From Poindextera sp036494815 (GTDB lineage Bacteria > Pseudomonadota > Alphaproteobacteria > Caulobacterales > Caulobacteraceae): DNA of 64,000 nt. The stretch covers positions 142,865-206,864 of the forward strand of contig DASXNV010000033.1 in the NCBI GenBank assembly GCA_036494815.1. The letters run 5' to 3'. Shown in pieces: positions 25,231 through 34,387 of this stretch. The stretch's first letter is position 1, and every line of letters begins with the position of its first letter. The notes under the pieces were generated by a model. That model was not told the origin of the DNA. It saw nothing but the letters and a program-made list of their open reading frames with translations, and did not search any database. The translations under genes were made by a program, and so were the position numbers.

Positions 25231-26301
25231 CTAGCCTTCGTTCGGCCGGATGACGGTGAGTTGGCGTGGCCCAGCGTTAGCTGCGGCGTGCGCGACGGCG
25301 GCGTTGGCGTCGTCCAGAGCGAACTCGGCGAGGTCGAACTGATGCAGGTCTATCAACCCCGCACGGACCATCTGGACCATGCGAGGGACGGCTTCCGGCG
25401 GATACATCCACACCCCTCGCATGGTGATCTCGCCGTGCATCAGCCAATGGTAGTCCAGGCCCAGTTCGGCGCGGACGCCGCCCATTAGCATGATGCGACC
25501 GCCGTGACGCACGGCCGTCATGTTGGCGTGCACCTGCGACAGCGACGCCTCGCGCGGCAGGAAATCCAGCACCATGTCGATCGGCCCGCCGGCGGCCTTG
25601 GCGATGGCCGCCCTGTCGGCCACCTCTTCGCCGGTCATGGTGACCGGCTTCACCCGTGACCCGAACCGCGCGGCGAGGTCGCTCAGCGCCTGGGCGTTAC
25701 GCCCCGTCGCCACCACCTGTCCGGCGCCCATGGCCAGGGCCACCGCCACGCCCGCCCCGCCGAACCCGCCGGTCGCGCCGCCGATCAGCAAGGTCTCGCC
25801 GGCCTTCAGGTCCCCGGCCCAAAGCCCGCCGTAGGGCACCAGCAGGCGGCTCAAGCCGCACCACCGCCCGGCGTCCTTGGCATCGATATCGCCGACCCGC
25901 GTCACGTTCTCTGTCGGGACCATCATCTGCTCGGCGTAGGAACCGTTGCGATAGAGAAGGTGCAGCGGCAGCGCCGCATCGGTGCGATAGGTCCAGCCCT
26001 ACAGGATGGTGTCGGACGCCTCGTCGCGGGCCCGGATCGTCGGCTCGCAGAACACCCAGTCGCCCGGCTTCAACCGCGTCGCGTCCGGTCCCACCGTCCG
26101 CACGCGACCGATCCCGCCCGGACCCGGCACGGCGGGCAGCTCCAGCCGGTAGCCGCGCGAGCCGTCAAAGACGCTAGCGGCGTAGCCGGTCACGCCTGCC
26201 GCCGCCACATCGATCACTATGGACCCCACGCCGGGCGACGGGTCCGGCATCGTCTCGATCTTCAAGGCCTCGCCAAAAGCGTTCAGGACAGCGGCTTTCA
26301 T
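25231..26301 (-). pseudogene. Zinc-less MDR alcohol dehydrogenase broken by one in-frame TAG
   Basis: The frame is open for 356 sense codons except for TAG at 25999-26001 (codon 101), between DEASDTIL and GWTYRTDAALPLHLLYRNG. Before it: GROES-like domain (AAGVTGYAASVFDGSRGY, PGPGGIGRVRTVGPDATRLK). After it: Rossmann domain (GETLLIGGATGGFGGAGVAV) and the C-terminal PRQLTVIRPNEG. A CAG-to-TAG change is the simplest cause. Full-length medium-chain dehydrogenases are about this size, so only this codon disables it. Divergent from an MmyB-type regulator, the usual partner arrangement. Confidence 0.85.
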
Positions 26302-26401
26302 AGAGACCTCTCAACAGGACTGCGCCGACCCTATCGGCGATTTCCAAGCGGGGGTAGGCCTGGTATTATCCTGGGATTAGCGCACCTACCCTGGAGGCCG
26401 C

Positions 26402-27217
26402 GTGACCGATCCAAAACGGCGAGAACTCGGCGACTTCCTGCGTGCCCGCCGGAGCCGCCTCAGCCCCGAGGCCGTAGGCCTGCCGCGCCGCCGCCAGCGG
26501 CGTACCCCGGGTCTGCGCCGCGAGGAGGTGGCCGAACTCGCCGGCATCGGCGTTGACTGGTACGTCCGCCTGGAGCAGGGCCGCCCGGTGACGCCCTCCG
26601 TCAGCACCGTAGATGCTCTCGCCCGCGCGCTTCGGCTGAACGAGTTGGAGCACCAGCATCTGCGTGCGCTGGCCGGCGGCGGCGGGCCGAAACCCTTCCA
26701 GCCCGAGACGGCGCCGCCGGCCCTGCTGCAGATCCTGCACAGCCTGACGCAGCCGGCCTATGTCACCGGCCGCCGCCGCGACCTAGTGGCGTGGAACGCC
26801 GCGGCCGCCGACATTCTCGGCTTCGACGACCTGCCAGACGATGACCGTAACCTGCTGGTCTCAATGCTGACCAATCCGCGTAGTCGCCAGCTGTTCGGCC
26901 CCGGCTGGGAGGCGGAGGCCGAGCGCATGGTCGCGGCCTTCCGCGCCACCCACGACCTCTGGGCCGGCGACCCGGCGTTCGTCGCCCTGCTACGCCGCCT
27001 GCGCGAAGGCTGCCCGGAATTCGACGCCTGGTGGGAACGACACGACGTCCGCCGCGGCGGCTCCGGCCGCAAGGTCGTGCACCACCCAACCAAGGGCGTC
27101 ATCGCCTTCGACCATGCCAGCTTCCAGTTCAACGACGACCCGAGCCTGAAGCTGGTGATCTACACGCCGGTTCTTGACCGACGCGGTAAGGGACAGCCTC
27201 CACAGTTGGAGGTCTGA
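26402..27217 (+). CDS. Helix-turn-helix regulator with MmyB-like ligand-binding domain
   Basis: 271 residues, GTG start. The N-terminal XRE-type HTH covers RTPGLRREEVAELAGIGVDW and YVRLEQGRPVTPSVSTVDAL. After a short linker the MmyB-like/PAS-related domain begins at PALLQILHSLTQPAYVTGRR and includes LVAWNAAAADILGFDDL and HPTKGVIAFDHASFQFNDD. Such regulators usually control a divergent short- or medium-chain dehydrogenase; the one here carries a nonsense codon. Confidence 0.9.
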   Translation: MTDPKRRELGDFLRARRSRLSPEAVGLPRRRQRRTPGLRREEVAELAGIGVDWYVRLEQGRPVTPSVSTVDALARALRLNELEHQHLRALAGGGGPKPFQPETAPPALLQILHSLTQPAYVTGRRRDLVAWNAAAADILGFDDLPDDDRNLLVSMLTNPRSRQLFGPGWEAEAERMVAAFRATHDLWAGDPAFVALLRRLREGCPEFDAWWERHDVRRGGSGRKVVHHPTKGVIAFDHASFQFNDDPSLKLVIYTPVLDRRGKGQPPQLEV

Positions 27218-27743
27218 ACGTCGAGTTTGCGGCATCTGGCCAAGTTTCGCTTCTGTTGAGGGCTCATTCTTCTCTGAAGCCGACAACCCGCTACGCATCT
27301 CCCCCGGCGAACTGAGCATCAAGGGAGCCCTCGGATAGTCCGGGGAGGGTGCTTTACTGGACCAGGCGGGGCAGTGGGCGCCGCGATGCAAATCGCTCTT
27401 CACAGCCGTCATTGGGAAGTCCGGAATCTGTGTGTAGGCCTCGCGGTCGCTGCAGGACGAGCTTCGGCGCCAGGGCCATGGGAAGTCGGCGACCTGTCGT
27501 CCCTGTGGTCGCAGTTCGGACGGTAGGTGGGCCGCCGGTCTACTGGTGGTCATCCGTTCGGGGTGACTATGAAAGCCGGTTGAGGACATAGCGGCGGCTT
27601 GGGGCCTGTTGACGCAGTGGCTCATCCGTCGCTGAAGCCGCTCACAGAGTTTGATGAGCTGATCCACATCGGACTCGACATTGAAGTAGTGCGGGGACGC
27701 GCGCAGGAGGTAGCCCAGTCCGCGCGCGTCGGAGTCGAGCCGC
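27218..27743. other. 526-base stretch with no recognisable gene
   Basis: Open frames are short, overlap each other on both strands and show no family motif. The stretch leads into the recombinase remnant, so it probably consists of degraded mobile-element sequence. Confidence 0.5.
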
Positions 27744-28211
27744 GTGCTGGCGGGCGGCGAACTGCGCCGACAAGCAGCCGACGCTGACGCAAAACAGACT
27801 CGGCTCTATCAGGCCATCGAGAACGGTTTGGCTGACATGGCCAATACCAATCTGAAGGGGCGGTTGTTGGAGCTGAAGACCATTCGCGATTCGGCCCGCG
27901 CGGAAGACAAAAACGCCGAATGGGATATTCGCGTCACGCCCGAAACTCTTCGGAGGTTCGCCGGCGAGGCCAAACGACGGTTGCGGAAAGCCGACGGCGC
28001 TTTTCGACGCCATCATATTCAGGCGCTTGCGCAGCGCGGCGAGGTTGGAGATGACGTGGTCCGGATCACGGGATCCCGGTCCAAACTCCTCAGTGCGATA
28101 GCCGGTGGGGCTATGGCGTATCGTGGAGTGTTAAGGACGGCGAAGGAAGTTCGGTCTTTTGAACCGTGCTGGCTCCCTGGGCAGGACTCGAACCTGCGAC
28201 AAGTCGGTTAA
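27744..28211 (+). pseudogene. Large serine recombinase, C-terminal remnant
   Basis: The frame contains the C-terminal coiled region of zinc-ribbon serine recombinases: QTRLYQAIENGLADMANTNL, then RLLELKTIRDSARAEDKNAE, ITPE-type VTPETLRRFAGEAKRRLR and VVRITGSRSKLLSAI. The catalytic resolvase domain and recombinase core are absent. The frame runs directly into the antisense of the neighbouring tRNA-Asn and stops inside it. This looks like the scar of an element integrated at the tRNA. Confidence 0.75.
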
Positions 28212-28245
28212 CAGCCGACTGCTCTACCAACTGAGCTACCAGGGA
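28170..28245 (-). tRNA. tRNA-Asn (GTT)
   Basis: Reading the minus strand gives a 76-nt cloverleaf: acceptor TCCCTGG pairs with CCAGGGA, D-loop AGCTCAGTTGGTAGAGC, anticodon stem-loop GTCGGCTGTTAACCGAC with GTT, T-arm CAGGTTCGAGTCCTG, and an encoded CCA end. Confidence 0.97.
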
Positions 28246-28347
28246 TCAGCAAGGACGCTGAAGGATGGCGGCTATACGCTGGGCCGCCGCCGTGATCAAG
28301 CCCGTGTGTCATACCTTTGCTGTGAAAAAGCGCCCGCCCTCACTTTG

Positions 28348-28375
28348 AAAAAACAGCCCGGCATGAAGCCGGGCT
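28348..28375 (-). terminator. Intrinsic terminator downstream of the quinone-oxidoreductase-like gene
   Basis: On the minus strand AGCCCGGC-TTCAT-GCCGGGCT forms a perfect eight-pair stem with a five-base loop followed by GTTTTTT. It lies about 90 bases after the stop of the dehydrogenase at 28466, so it most likely ends that transcript before the tRNA. Confidence 0.8.
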
Positions 28376-28465
28376 GAAAGTCATTCGGTGATGGTGGGAT
28401 GTCTTCAAGGAAGACGCTCACAGGGTGGGGCGGTATGGTTAATTCGATCTTAATGCTCCGCTTGT

Positions 28466-29428
28466 TCAGGGGACCAGCACGACGCGACCGACCGCCGCAC
28501 GGCTTTCGATATAGGCATGGGCCGCTGCGGCTTCCGACAGGGGGAAGCTGCGGTCGATTCGCACCTTGAGCACGCCCCTCGCGGTGTCGTCGATCAAGCG
28601 CTGGATATTGTCGTGCACCCGGTCGGTCATGATCTCGGCGCCCAGGAAAACGCCCGACAGGGACCGATTTCCGCCCATCAGGCTGGACACGTCGACGGTC
28701 ATTGGCTCGCGGCCCGCCGCGCCCACCATTGATACGCGCCCGCGGTAGCCTAGCGACAGGATACTGCCCTGCAAGGTCGTGCCGCCCACCGAATCGACCA
28801 CCAGGTCCACTCCCTTGTTGTCTGTGAGGCGCATGACCGACTGGACCACGTCGTCGGTCTTGTAGTTGATGCCGTGATCCAGGCCGTAGGGTTTGAGGGC
28901 CTCCAGCCGCGAATCGCTTGATGCGGTGGCCAGCACCGTGGCCCCGGCGCGCTTGGCCAGCTGGATCGCAGCCAGTCCCACGCCGCTGGCGCCGGCCTGG
29001 ACCAGCACGGTCTCGCCCGCCTTCAGCCGGCCAAATTCGAACAGGCAGTCGTCGGCGGTGCCGAAGGTGACGGGAATCACCGCCGCCAACTTGGTGTCGA
29101 ACCCGTCAGGCACGAGCCAGCAGTTGCGGGACGGCACGGACCTTAACTCGGCGTGCGAGCCGAAGGCGTTGACCGTGGCGACCTTCTGGCCGACCCGCAG
29201 GTCGGTGACTTCGGACCCGACTTCGACGATCTCGCCCGCCGCCTGATAGCCGACGATATGAGGCTTGGTGACCAGGGCGCCGCCCTGGCGGTTGAGGGTG
29301 TCGCCGCCCTCGATACTGACCGCCTCGACGCGGATGATCACGCCCTTGGCGTAGCAGACGGGATCGGGAACATCCTCGTATTTGAGGACGCTGGGATCGC
29401 CGTTTTCGTAATAGACAGCCGCCTTCAT
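28466..29428 (-). CDS. Quinone-oxidoreductase-like medium-chain dehydrogenase
   Basis: 320 residues of the zinc-independent MDR group. GROES-like N-terminus (MKAAVYYENGDPSVLKYEDV; GYQAAGEIVEVGSEVTDLRV) and Rossmann domain with VLVQAGASGVGLAAIQLAKR near residue 140, followed by DLVVDSVGGTTL. No structural or catalytic zinc-ligand cysteine cluster is seen. It would reduce quinones or enones with NADPH. Single gene with its own terminator. Confidence 0.9.
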   Translation of the reverse strand: MKAAVYYENGDPSVLKYEDVPDPVCYAKGVIIRVEAVSIEGGDTLNRQGGALVTKPHIVGYQAAGEIVEVGSEVTDLRVGQKVATVNAFGSHAELRSVPSRNCWLVPDGFDTKLAAVIPVTFGTADDCLFEFGRLKAGETVLVQAGASGVGLAAIQLAKRAGATVLATASSDSRLEALKPYGLDHGINYKTDDVVQSVMRLTDNKGVDLVVDSVGGTTLQGSILSLGYRGRVSMVGAAGREPMTVDVSSLMGGNRSLSGVFLGAEIMTDRVHDNIQRLIDDTARGVLKVRIDRSFPLSEAAAAHAYIESRAAVGRVVLVP

Positions 29429-29520
29429 GGTTTCGCTCCCGTTTGCGTGTTTGCAGACTTAGTAGCGAATTTAAACGCACTGGCCAATGCGCTCTGAGCC
29501 GGGGGCTGACGGCTTGTGGA

Positions 29521-30804
29521 TCAGCGGCCAAACAGCTGCGCGGGCATGGCGCCGACCACCGAGGCGGTCATGCAGGTGGCCAGGAAGCCGGCCAGCATCG
29601 CTTTCCACACCATGGCCATCATCTCGTCGCGCCGGTTGGGCGCCAGCACGCTGTAACCGGCCACATTAATGCCCACCGAGGCGATATTGGCGAACCCGCA
29701 CAGGGCGTAGGTCATGATCATCCGGCTGCGGTCGGACAGGGCCGTGGGCGCCACATGACTCATCTGGATGAAGGCGCTGAATTCGGTCAGCACCAGTTTC
29801 ACGCCCAGGAGGGAGCCGGCCGTCGGGGCCTCGGACCAGGGAATGCCTATCGACCAGGCCAGGGGGGTGAACACGGCGCCCAGGGCGCGTTCGATGCTGA
29901 TCGGCGCGCCGCGAAATTGGGGGGCCATGGCTAGGACCTGATCGAGCATGGCCACCAGGGCCACGAACACCACCAGGGTGGCGGCTACGTTGAGCACCAC
30001 ATTGAGGCCGTCGCCGGTGCCCTTGATCACCGCATCGATGGAGCTGGCATAGACCTTGTCGCCAGTCTTGGGATCGAACTCGGTCTTGGCCTCGATGGGA
30101 TCTGGCGGCACGATGATCCGGGCCAGCAGCACGCCGGCCGGCGCCGATATGATCGAGGCGGTGAGGATATGGGCGGCGGCGTTGGGCAGCACGCCTTTGA
30201 GGATGGTGGCGTAGGCGACCATGGTCGAGCCGGAGACACAAGCCATGCCGACGCTGATCAACATGAAAAGCTCCGACCGGGTCAACAGGTCCAGATAGGC
30301 GCGGATAAAGATCGGCCCCTCCACCTGGCCCATGAAAACCGTCGCCGCCGCGGCTAGGGCCGGGGGGCCGCGCAGGCCCAGGGTCTTCTGGAACAGAAAG
30401 CCGAAACCGTTGGCGACCCATTTGAGGATGCGCCAGTGCCACAACAGGGCGGACAGGGCGCAGACCACCAGGATCACCGGCAGCACGTGAAAGGCAAGGA
30501 TGAACAGGCTGGCCGGTTCGTTCACCGGATAGGGCTGCTGCGGCCCGCCGGCCAGGAAGCCGAACACGAAGCCTGCGCCTGTATTGGCCGAGGAGCCCAG
30601 GATATCGACCCCGACTCCAACCCCGCGCAGGACCTTCTGCGCCGCCGGCACGCCGAACAACAGCAGCACCAGGATCACCTGCATGGCCACCGCGCCCAGG
30701 GCCAGCCTTAACGGGAAACGCCACCTGTTCTCCGAAACGACCCAGCAGATCGCCATGGTCGCCACCAGCCCGGTCAGGCTCTGCGCATTCTGCAACTGAA
30801 ACAT
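29521..30804 (-). CDS. Concentrative nucleoside transporter (NupC/CNT family)
   Basis: 427 residues, multi-pass inner-membrane protein. Family signatures: FVFGFLAGG-type N-terminal segment, the re-entrant VFMGQVEGPIFIRAYLDLLT, TRSELFMLISVGMACVSGST, and the C-terminal RSRMIMTYALCGFANIASVG. These correspond to the substrate- and Na+/H+-binding hairpins of CNTs. The start selected (MFQLQN) has a GGGGG run eight to ten bases upstream. Imports nucleosides by symport. Confidence 0.92.
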   Translation of the reverse strand: MFQLQNAQSLTGLVATMAICWVVSENRWRFPLRLALGAVAMQVILVLLLFGVPAAQKVLRGVGVGVDILGSSANTGAGFVFGFLAGGPQQPYPVNEPASLFILAFHVLPVILVVCALSALLWHWRILKWVANGFGFLFQKTLGLRGPPALAAAATVFMGQVEGPIFIRAYLDLLTRSELFMLISVGMACVSGSTMVAYATILKGVLPNAAAHILTASIISAPAGVLLARIIVPPDPIEAKTEFDPKTGDKVYASSIDAVIKGTGDGLNVVLNVAATLVVFVALVAMLDQVLAMAPQFRGAPISIERALGAVFTPLAWSIGIPWSEAPTAGSLLGVKLVLTEFSAFIQMSHVAPTALSDRSRMIMTYALCGFANIASVGINVAGYSVLAPNRRDEMMAMVWKAMLAGFLATCMTASVVGAMPAQLFGR

Positions 30805-30923
30805 AATCGCCCCCACGGCGTCCGAGGCGACGGGCGCCGGTCGGCGCGATTGATGACGCGGTGAGGGCGGCTTGCAAAGCCGTTCTTGGCGAAGGCGGCG
30901 CCTAAAGCGGCGGCGGGCCTGTT

Positions 30924-31607
30924 TCAGGCCAGCAGATGGAACAGCCGCATGACCCCTCGGACGTTGTCGAACATCTGTCCGATCTCCGTCAGGATCATGG
31001 TCGACGCCGCGTAAAACAGAGGGGCGGACCAGGTCTCAAGGCGCAGCAGCGTCTGGCCGATCTGGCGCACAAAGGGCAGGCTGACCACGGCCGCGCAACC
31101 ACCGCCGATCATCCACCCGGCCAGTACGTCAATGGGATAGTGGATGCCCAGATAGATTCTCGACACACCGAACAGGACCATGCTGAAAGCGGTGAGGACG
31201 AGGCTAGCCCCACGCTGAACCGAGAACAGGCCGAGCGTGAGAGCGACGCTGAACGCGGCGGTGTCGCTCGGGAACGAGCTCCAATTCTCCATGTCCAGGG
31301 CGCGGTCCGTGGCCAACCGATGAAAGCCGCTCGCCGCATCGTACATGGGCCGAAGTTCAAACGGGGCGAAATGGGCCACGAGCCTGGCGGCGATCACGGC
31401 CAAAAAGGCGCCGAACAGCCCGGCGATCAATTTCGAACGCGTTTCGGCGGTCTTGTCGGCGAACCAGTAGAAAATATAGGGCGCGATGAGGACCAGTTCG
31501 CGAGGGATCGCATTCTGATCCAGGTGCCAGACAAGGTTATCGAGCGATGAATGGCCAGCGTGGCTATTCAGAATATGGAACAAGTAAAGATCTATCGTCG
31601 AGTGCAT
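30924..31607 (-). CDS. PAP2 superfamily membrane phosphatase
   Basis: 227 residues with several membrane segments. Phosphatase signature parts: ARLVAHFAPFELRP (the KxxxxxxRP region, here starting with Arg), SSFPSDTAAFSVALTLG and SRIYLGIHYPIDVLAGWMIG. In the second motif the usual PSGH histidine is Thr (PSDT), a variant seen in some bacterial members. Likely acts on lipid phosphates at the periplasmic face. ATG MHSTIDLYLF chosen because upstream in-frame sequence runs into the tRNA-Cys. Confidence 0.83.
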   Translation of the reverse strand: MHSTIDLYLFHILNSHAGHSSLDNLVWHLDQNAIPRELVLIAPYIFYWFADKTAETRSKLIAGLFGAFLAVIAARLVAHFAPFELRPMYDAASGFHRLATDRALDMENWSSFPSDTAAFSVALTLGLFSVQRGASLVLTAFSMVLFGVSRIYLGIHYPIDVLAGWMIGGGCAAVVSLPFVRQIGQTLLRLETWSAPLFYAASTMILTEIGQMFDNVRGVMRLFHLLA

Positions 31608-31742
31608 CAGGATCGTCGTCCCCAGACCAGGAACGAAGTCTAACGCCGCAATCTTAACTGTTACATAAACGCCACAAATTGTGCCATCTCCCACGAAAGC
31701 TGACGCCGATGGGGGCGGCGCCTGGTTCTGCTTCGAAGGTTT

Positions 31743-31816
31743 TGGAGGCCTGGCCGAGAATCGAACTCGGGTGCGCGGATTTGCAGTCCGCTGCGTCACC
31801 ACTCCGCCACCAGGCC
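31743..31816 (-). tRNA. tRNA-Cys (GCA)
   Basis: Minus-strand 74-nt cloverleaf: acceptor GGCCTGG/CCAGGCC, anticodon loop CTGCAAA with GCA, T-arm CCCGAGTTCGATTCTCGG, U discriminator and encoded CCA. Confidence 0.97.
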
Positions 31817-31997
31817 GCCGGTGCGCGCTTTCGAAAGGAGCGAAAGCGCCGTGGTGAGCGCGGATGGCTAACAGAAGGCGCTCGGTGTCGCAATGGCCTG
31901 TTCGCGCCGATTGCGTCGATGAGGGCAGGGGACCTATAAGCGGCCCGACGCCGGATTCCCGCAACAACCCCGGCCGCAGCTTGCCGAAGAGGCCCCA

Positions 31998-32570
31998 ATG
32001 ACGTTCGACTACGCCGCCGCGCGCCAGATCATGGTTGACAGCCAGGTTCGTCCCAACGACGTCACCGACCTCGCCATCCAGCACGCCATGCGCGCGGTGG
32101 AGCGCGAGGGGCTGTGCCCTCCGGCCCAGGCCTATCTGGCCTACGCCGATTGCGAGATCGAATATGCGCCCGGCCGTTGGCTGATGCGCCCGCGCGATGT
32201 CTCCAAGCTGCTGCAGACCGCCCGGCCCAAGGCCGGTGAGCGCGCCCTGGCCATCGCCGCTCCCTATGCGGCGGCGGTGTTGGAGGCCATGGGGCTGGCG
32301 GTCACCCGACTGGACGACGGGGACCTGAAAGCCCCGCCGGCGGGGGCCTTCGACGTGGTGGTCTGCGAGGGGGCGGTGGAGGAGGCTCCCAGGCCTTGGC
32401 TGGCGGCGCTGGCGCCGGAGGGGCGCTTGGCGGTGGCCGTGCGCAATGGTCGCGCCGGCAAGGTGCGTCTATATGTTCGCACTGCGGACGACGCCGGCTA
32501 TCGCGAAGTGTTCGACGCCGCGCCTCCCGTTCTGGCCGGCTTTGAGGCTACGCCCGGTTTCGTATTCTAG
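31998..32570 (+). CDS. PIMT-like protein with degenerate SAM site
   Basis: 190 residues related to protein-L-isoaspartate O-methyltransferase: the N-terminus MTFDYAAARQIMVDSQVRPN and the AYLAYADCEIEY segment follow the family. However methyltransferase motif I, normally a glycine-rich LDVGxGTGY, reads ALAIAAPYAAAVLEAMG and lacks the glycines. SAM binding is therefore doubtful. The protein is close to the usual length, so the gene is intact. It precedes tolC, an arrangement I associate with Caulobacterales. Confidence 0.8.
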   Translation: MTFDYAAARQIMVDSQVRPNDVTDLAIQHAMRAVEREGLCPPAQAYLAYADCEIEYAPGRWLMRPRDVSKLLQTARPKAGERALAIAAPYAAAVLEAMGLAVTRLDDGDLKAPPAGAFDVVVCEGAVEEAPRPWLAALAPEGRLAVAVRNGRAGKVRLYVRTADDAGYREVFDAAPPVLAGFEATPGFVF

Positions 32571-32718
32571 GGGCCGACCCGAGTAGAACGCCGTGGACGG
32601 TCCAATATGAACGGATTGGCAATCATGGTGACTAAACCGTAACTGGTCTTAAACCAAAAGGCGCGCTCCTAATCGCCGCAGTCTCCTGGAGGCGCAGGAA
32701 TTGATTCGGAGAATTGGA

Positions 32719-34212
32719 ATGCGAGGATTGGGTCGGACAGGCGCTTGGGCCGTCCTCTCGGCGGCGGGCCTGCTGGCGTGCGCGGCGACGGCGGCGCGGG
32801 CCGAGACCCTCGGCGACGCCATTGCCTTGGCCTATCAGACCAATCCAACCCTGCAGAGCGAACGCGCTCAGCTACGGGCGCTCAACGAAACCTTTGTCCA
32901 GGCGCGTGCGGGATATCGTCCGCAACTGTCGGTTTCCGCTGAGTTCGACTACGCCAAATCGCCAAACACCTATGAGGCCGACGTTGAGACCGCCTCGGCC
33001 ACACTGGCCCTGACCCAGCCTCTCTACACCGGCGGCTTGGTCACCGCCCAGGTGCGCGCGGCCATGGCCGACATCCTGTCGGGACGCCAGAAGCTGCGCC
33101 AGACGGAAGCCCAGGTCATGCAAAACGTTATCCAGGCCTATGTGGACGTGCGGCGCGACCAGGAGGCCCTGCGCATCGCCCAGGACAATGTCAGCGTGCT
33201 GAACCGCCAGCTGGACGAGACCAAGGCGCGGTTCGACGTCGGCCAGATCACGCGCACGGACGTCGCCCAGGCCGAGGCGCGCCTGGCCCAGGCTCAGGGC
33301 CAGCTGGCCAACGCCATGGCGGAGTTGGGCATCAGCCGCGCGGCCTATGTGGCCAATATCGGCCAATCCCCGGGGGATCTGGCGCCGGAGACGCCGTTGG
33401 CGGGGCTGCCGGCGACTATCGACGAGGCCTTCGCCACAGCGGAAAAGAACAATGGCGGCATCCTGGCCGCCGACTTCGCCGAACAGGCGGCCGCCGCTCG
33501 GGTGTCCGAGGCCAAGGCGGCGAACCGGCCGACCGTCTCGCTGCGCGCCGGATTCGGCAACGCCGGCACGCTTGCCGCGCCGCCCCTGCTGCAGACCGAA
33601 CCGATCGACGCCTTCAAGGAAAGCATCTCGGCCTCGGCGGTCTTCACCCAACCGCTATTCACCGGCGGCCTGAACTCCTCGCGTATCCGCCAGGCCCTGG
33701 AAGACGACAACACCCAACGCCTGGCCATCGAAACTGCGCGCCGTCAGGCGGTGCAGGCGGTGTCCCAGGCCTGGAACCAGCTTCTGGCCGCCCGGGCCGG
33801 CGTCACCGCGAACCGAAAGCAGGTGGAAGCCGATCAGGTGGCCTTCGAGGGCACGCGCCAGGAGGCCCAGGTGGGATTGCGCACCACGCTCGATGTGCTC
33901 AATGCCGAGCAGGAGTTGCACGCCGCCGAATTGGCCCTGGTCAACGCCGGCCATGATCAGTACCTGGCCAGCGCCCTGGTGTTGAACGCCATGGGGCATC
34001 TCGAGGTGAAATATCTGGCCACCGAGGTTGCGCCTTACGACGCTGACAAGGCGTTCAGGCGCGTCCGCAACGCCGGAGCCCTGCCGTGGGATTTCGCGGT
34101 CTCGACGGTGGATGCGATCGGTTCGCCCCGGATCATCAAAGCCCCGGCGGAAGGCCCCTTGATCACCGCCGCGCCGGCGCCTGCCCAAGCTGGCAGCACG
34201 GTCATGCCCTGA
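32719..34212 (+). CDS. tolC: TolC family outer-membrane efflux/type I secretion channel
   Basis: 497 residues. A Sec signal peptide (RTGAWAVLSAAGLLACAATA, cleavage after ARA) is followed by two repeats of the OEP fold: ETLGDAIALAYQTNPTLQSE opens the first, and ALTQPLYTGGLVTAQVR and FTQPLFTGGLNSSRIRQALE are equivalent positions in each. DVLNAEQELHAAELALV closes the second. It forms the trimeric outer-membrane duct for type I secretion or RND efflux. A TTG 18 bases upstream, preceded by GGAGG, is an alternative start. Confidence 0.93.
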   Translation: MRGLGRTGAWAVLSAAGLLACAATAARAETLGDAIALAYQTNPTLQSERAQLRALNETFVQARAGYRPQLSVSAEFDYAKSPNTYEADVETASATLALTQPLYTGGLVTAQVRAAMADILSGRQKLRQTEAQVMQNVIQAYVDVRRDQEALRIAQDNVSVLNRQLDETKARFDVGQITRTDVAQAEARLAQAQGQLANAMAELGISRAAYVANIGQSPGDLAPETPLAGLPATIDEAFATAEKNNGGILAADFAEQAAAARVSEAKAANRPTVSLRAGFGNAGTLAAPPLLQTEPIDAFKESISASAVFTQPLFTGGLNSSRIRQALEDDNTQRLAIETARRQAVQAVSQAWNQLLAARAGVTANRKQVEADQVAFEGTRQEAQVGLRTTLDVLNAEQELHAAELALVNAGHDQYLASALVLNAMGHLEVKYLATEVAPYDADKAFRRVRNAGALPWDFAVSTVDAIGSPRIIKAPAEGPLITAAPAPAQAGSTVMP

Positions 34213-34228
34213 CCTAGGGCGCTGGATA

Positions 34229-34244
34229 GGAGCGCTTGCGCTCC
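34229..34244 (+). terminator. Short hairpin after tolC
   Basis: GGAGCGC-TT-GCGCTCC is a perfect seven-pair stem 17 bases after the tolC stop, followed by CGTTT with few Ts. It may end or protect the tolC mRNA and separate it from popZ. Confidence 0.45.
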
Positions 34245-34387
34245 CGTTTCATGCTTCAGGCCGTATCTGGGCGCCCTGCGACAGCAGTGGCGGTAAGCGC
34301 CGCTTCCGCGCCATCAAGGCGTTTGCAGGAAAGTGTTTAGCCGCCTAGTTTGTAACCGAATCTATTCTCATCGAGAGATCGTGCGCG

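Noticed and set aside
27218..27667. Possible gene on either strand before the recombinase remnant
   Set aside because: Overlapping frames lack motifs, ribosome-binding sites and consistent codon use.
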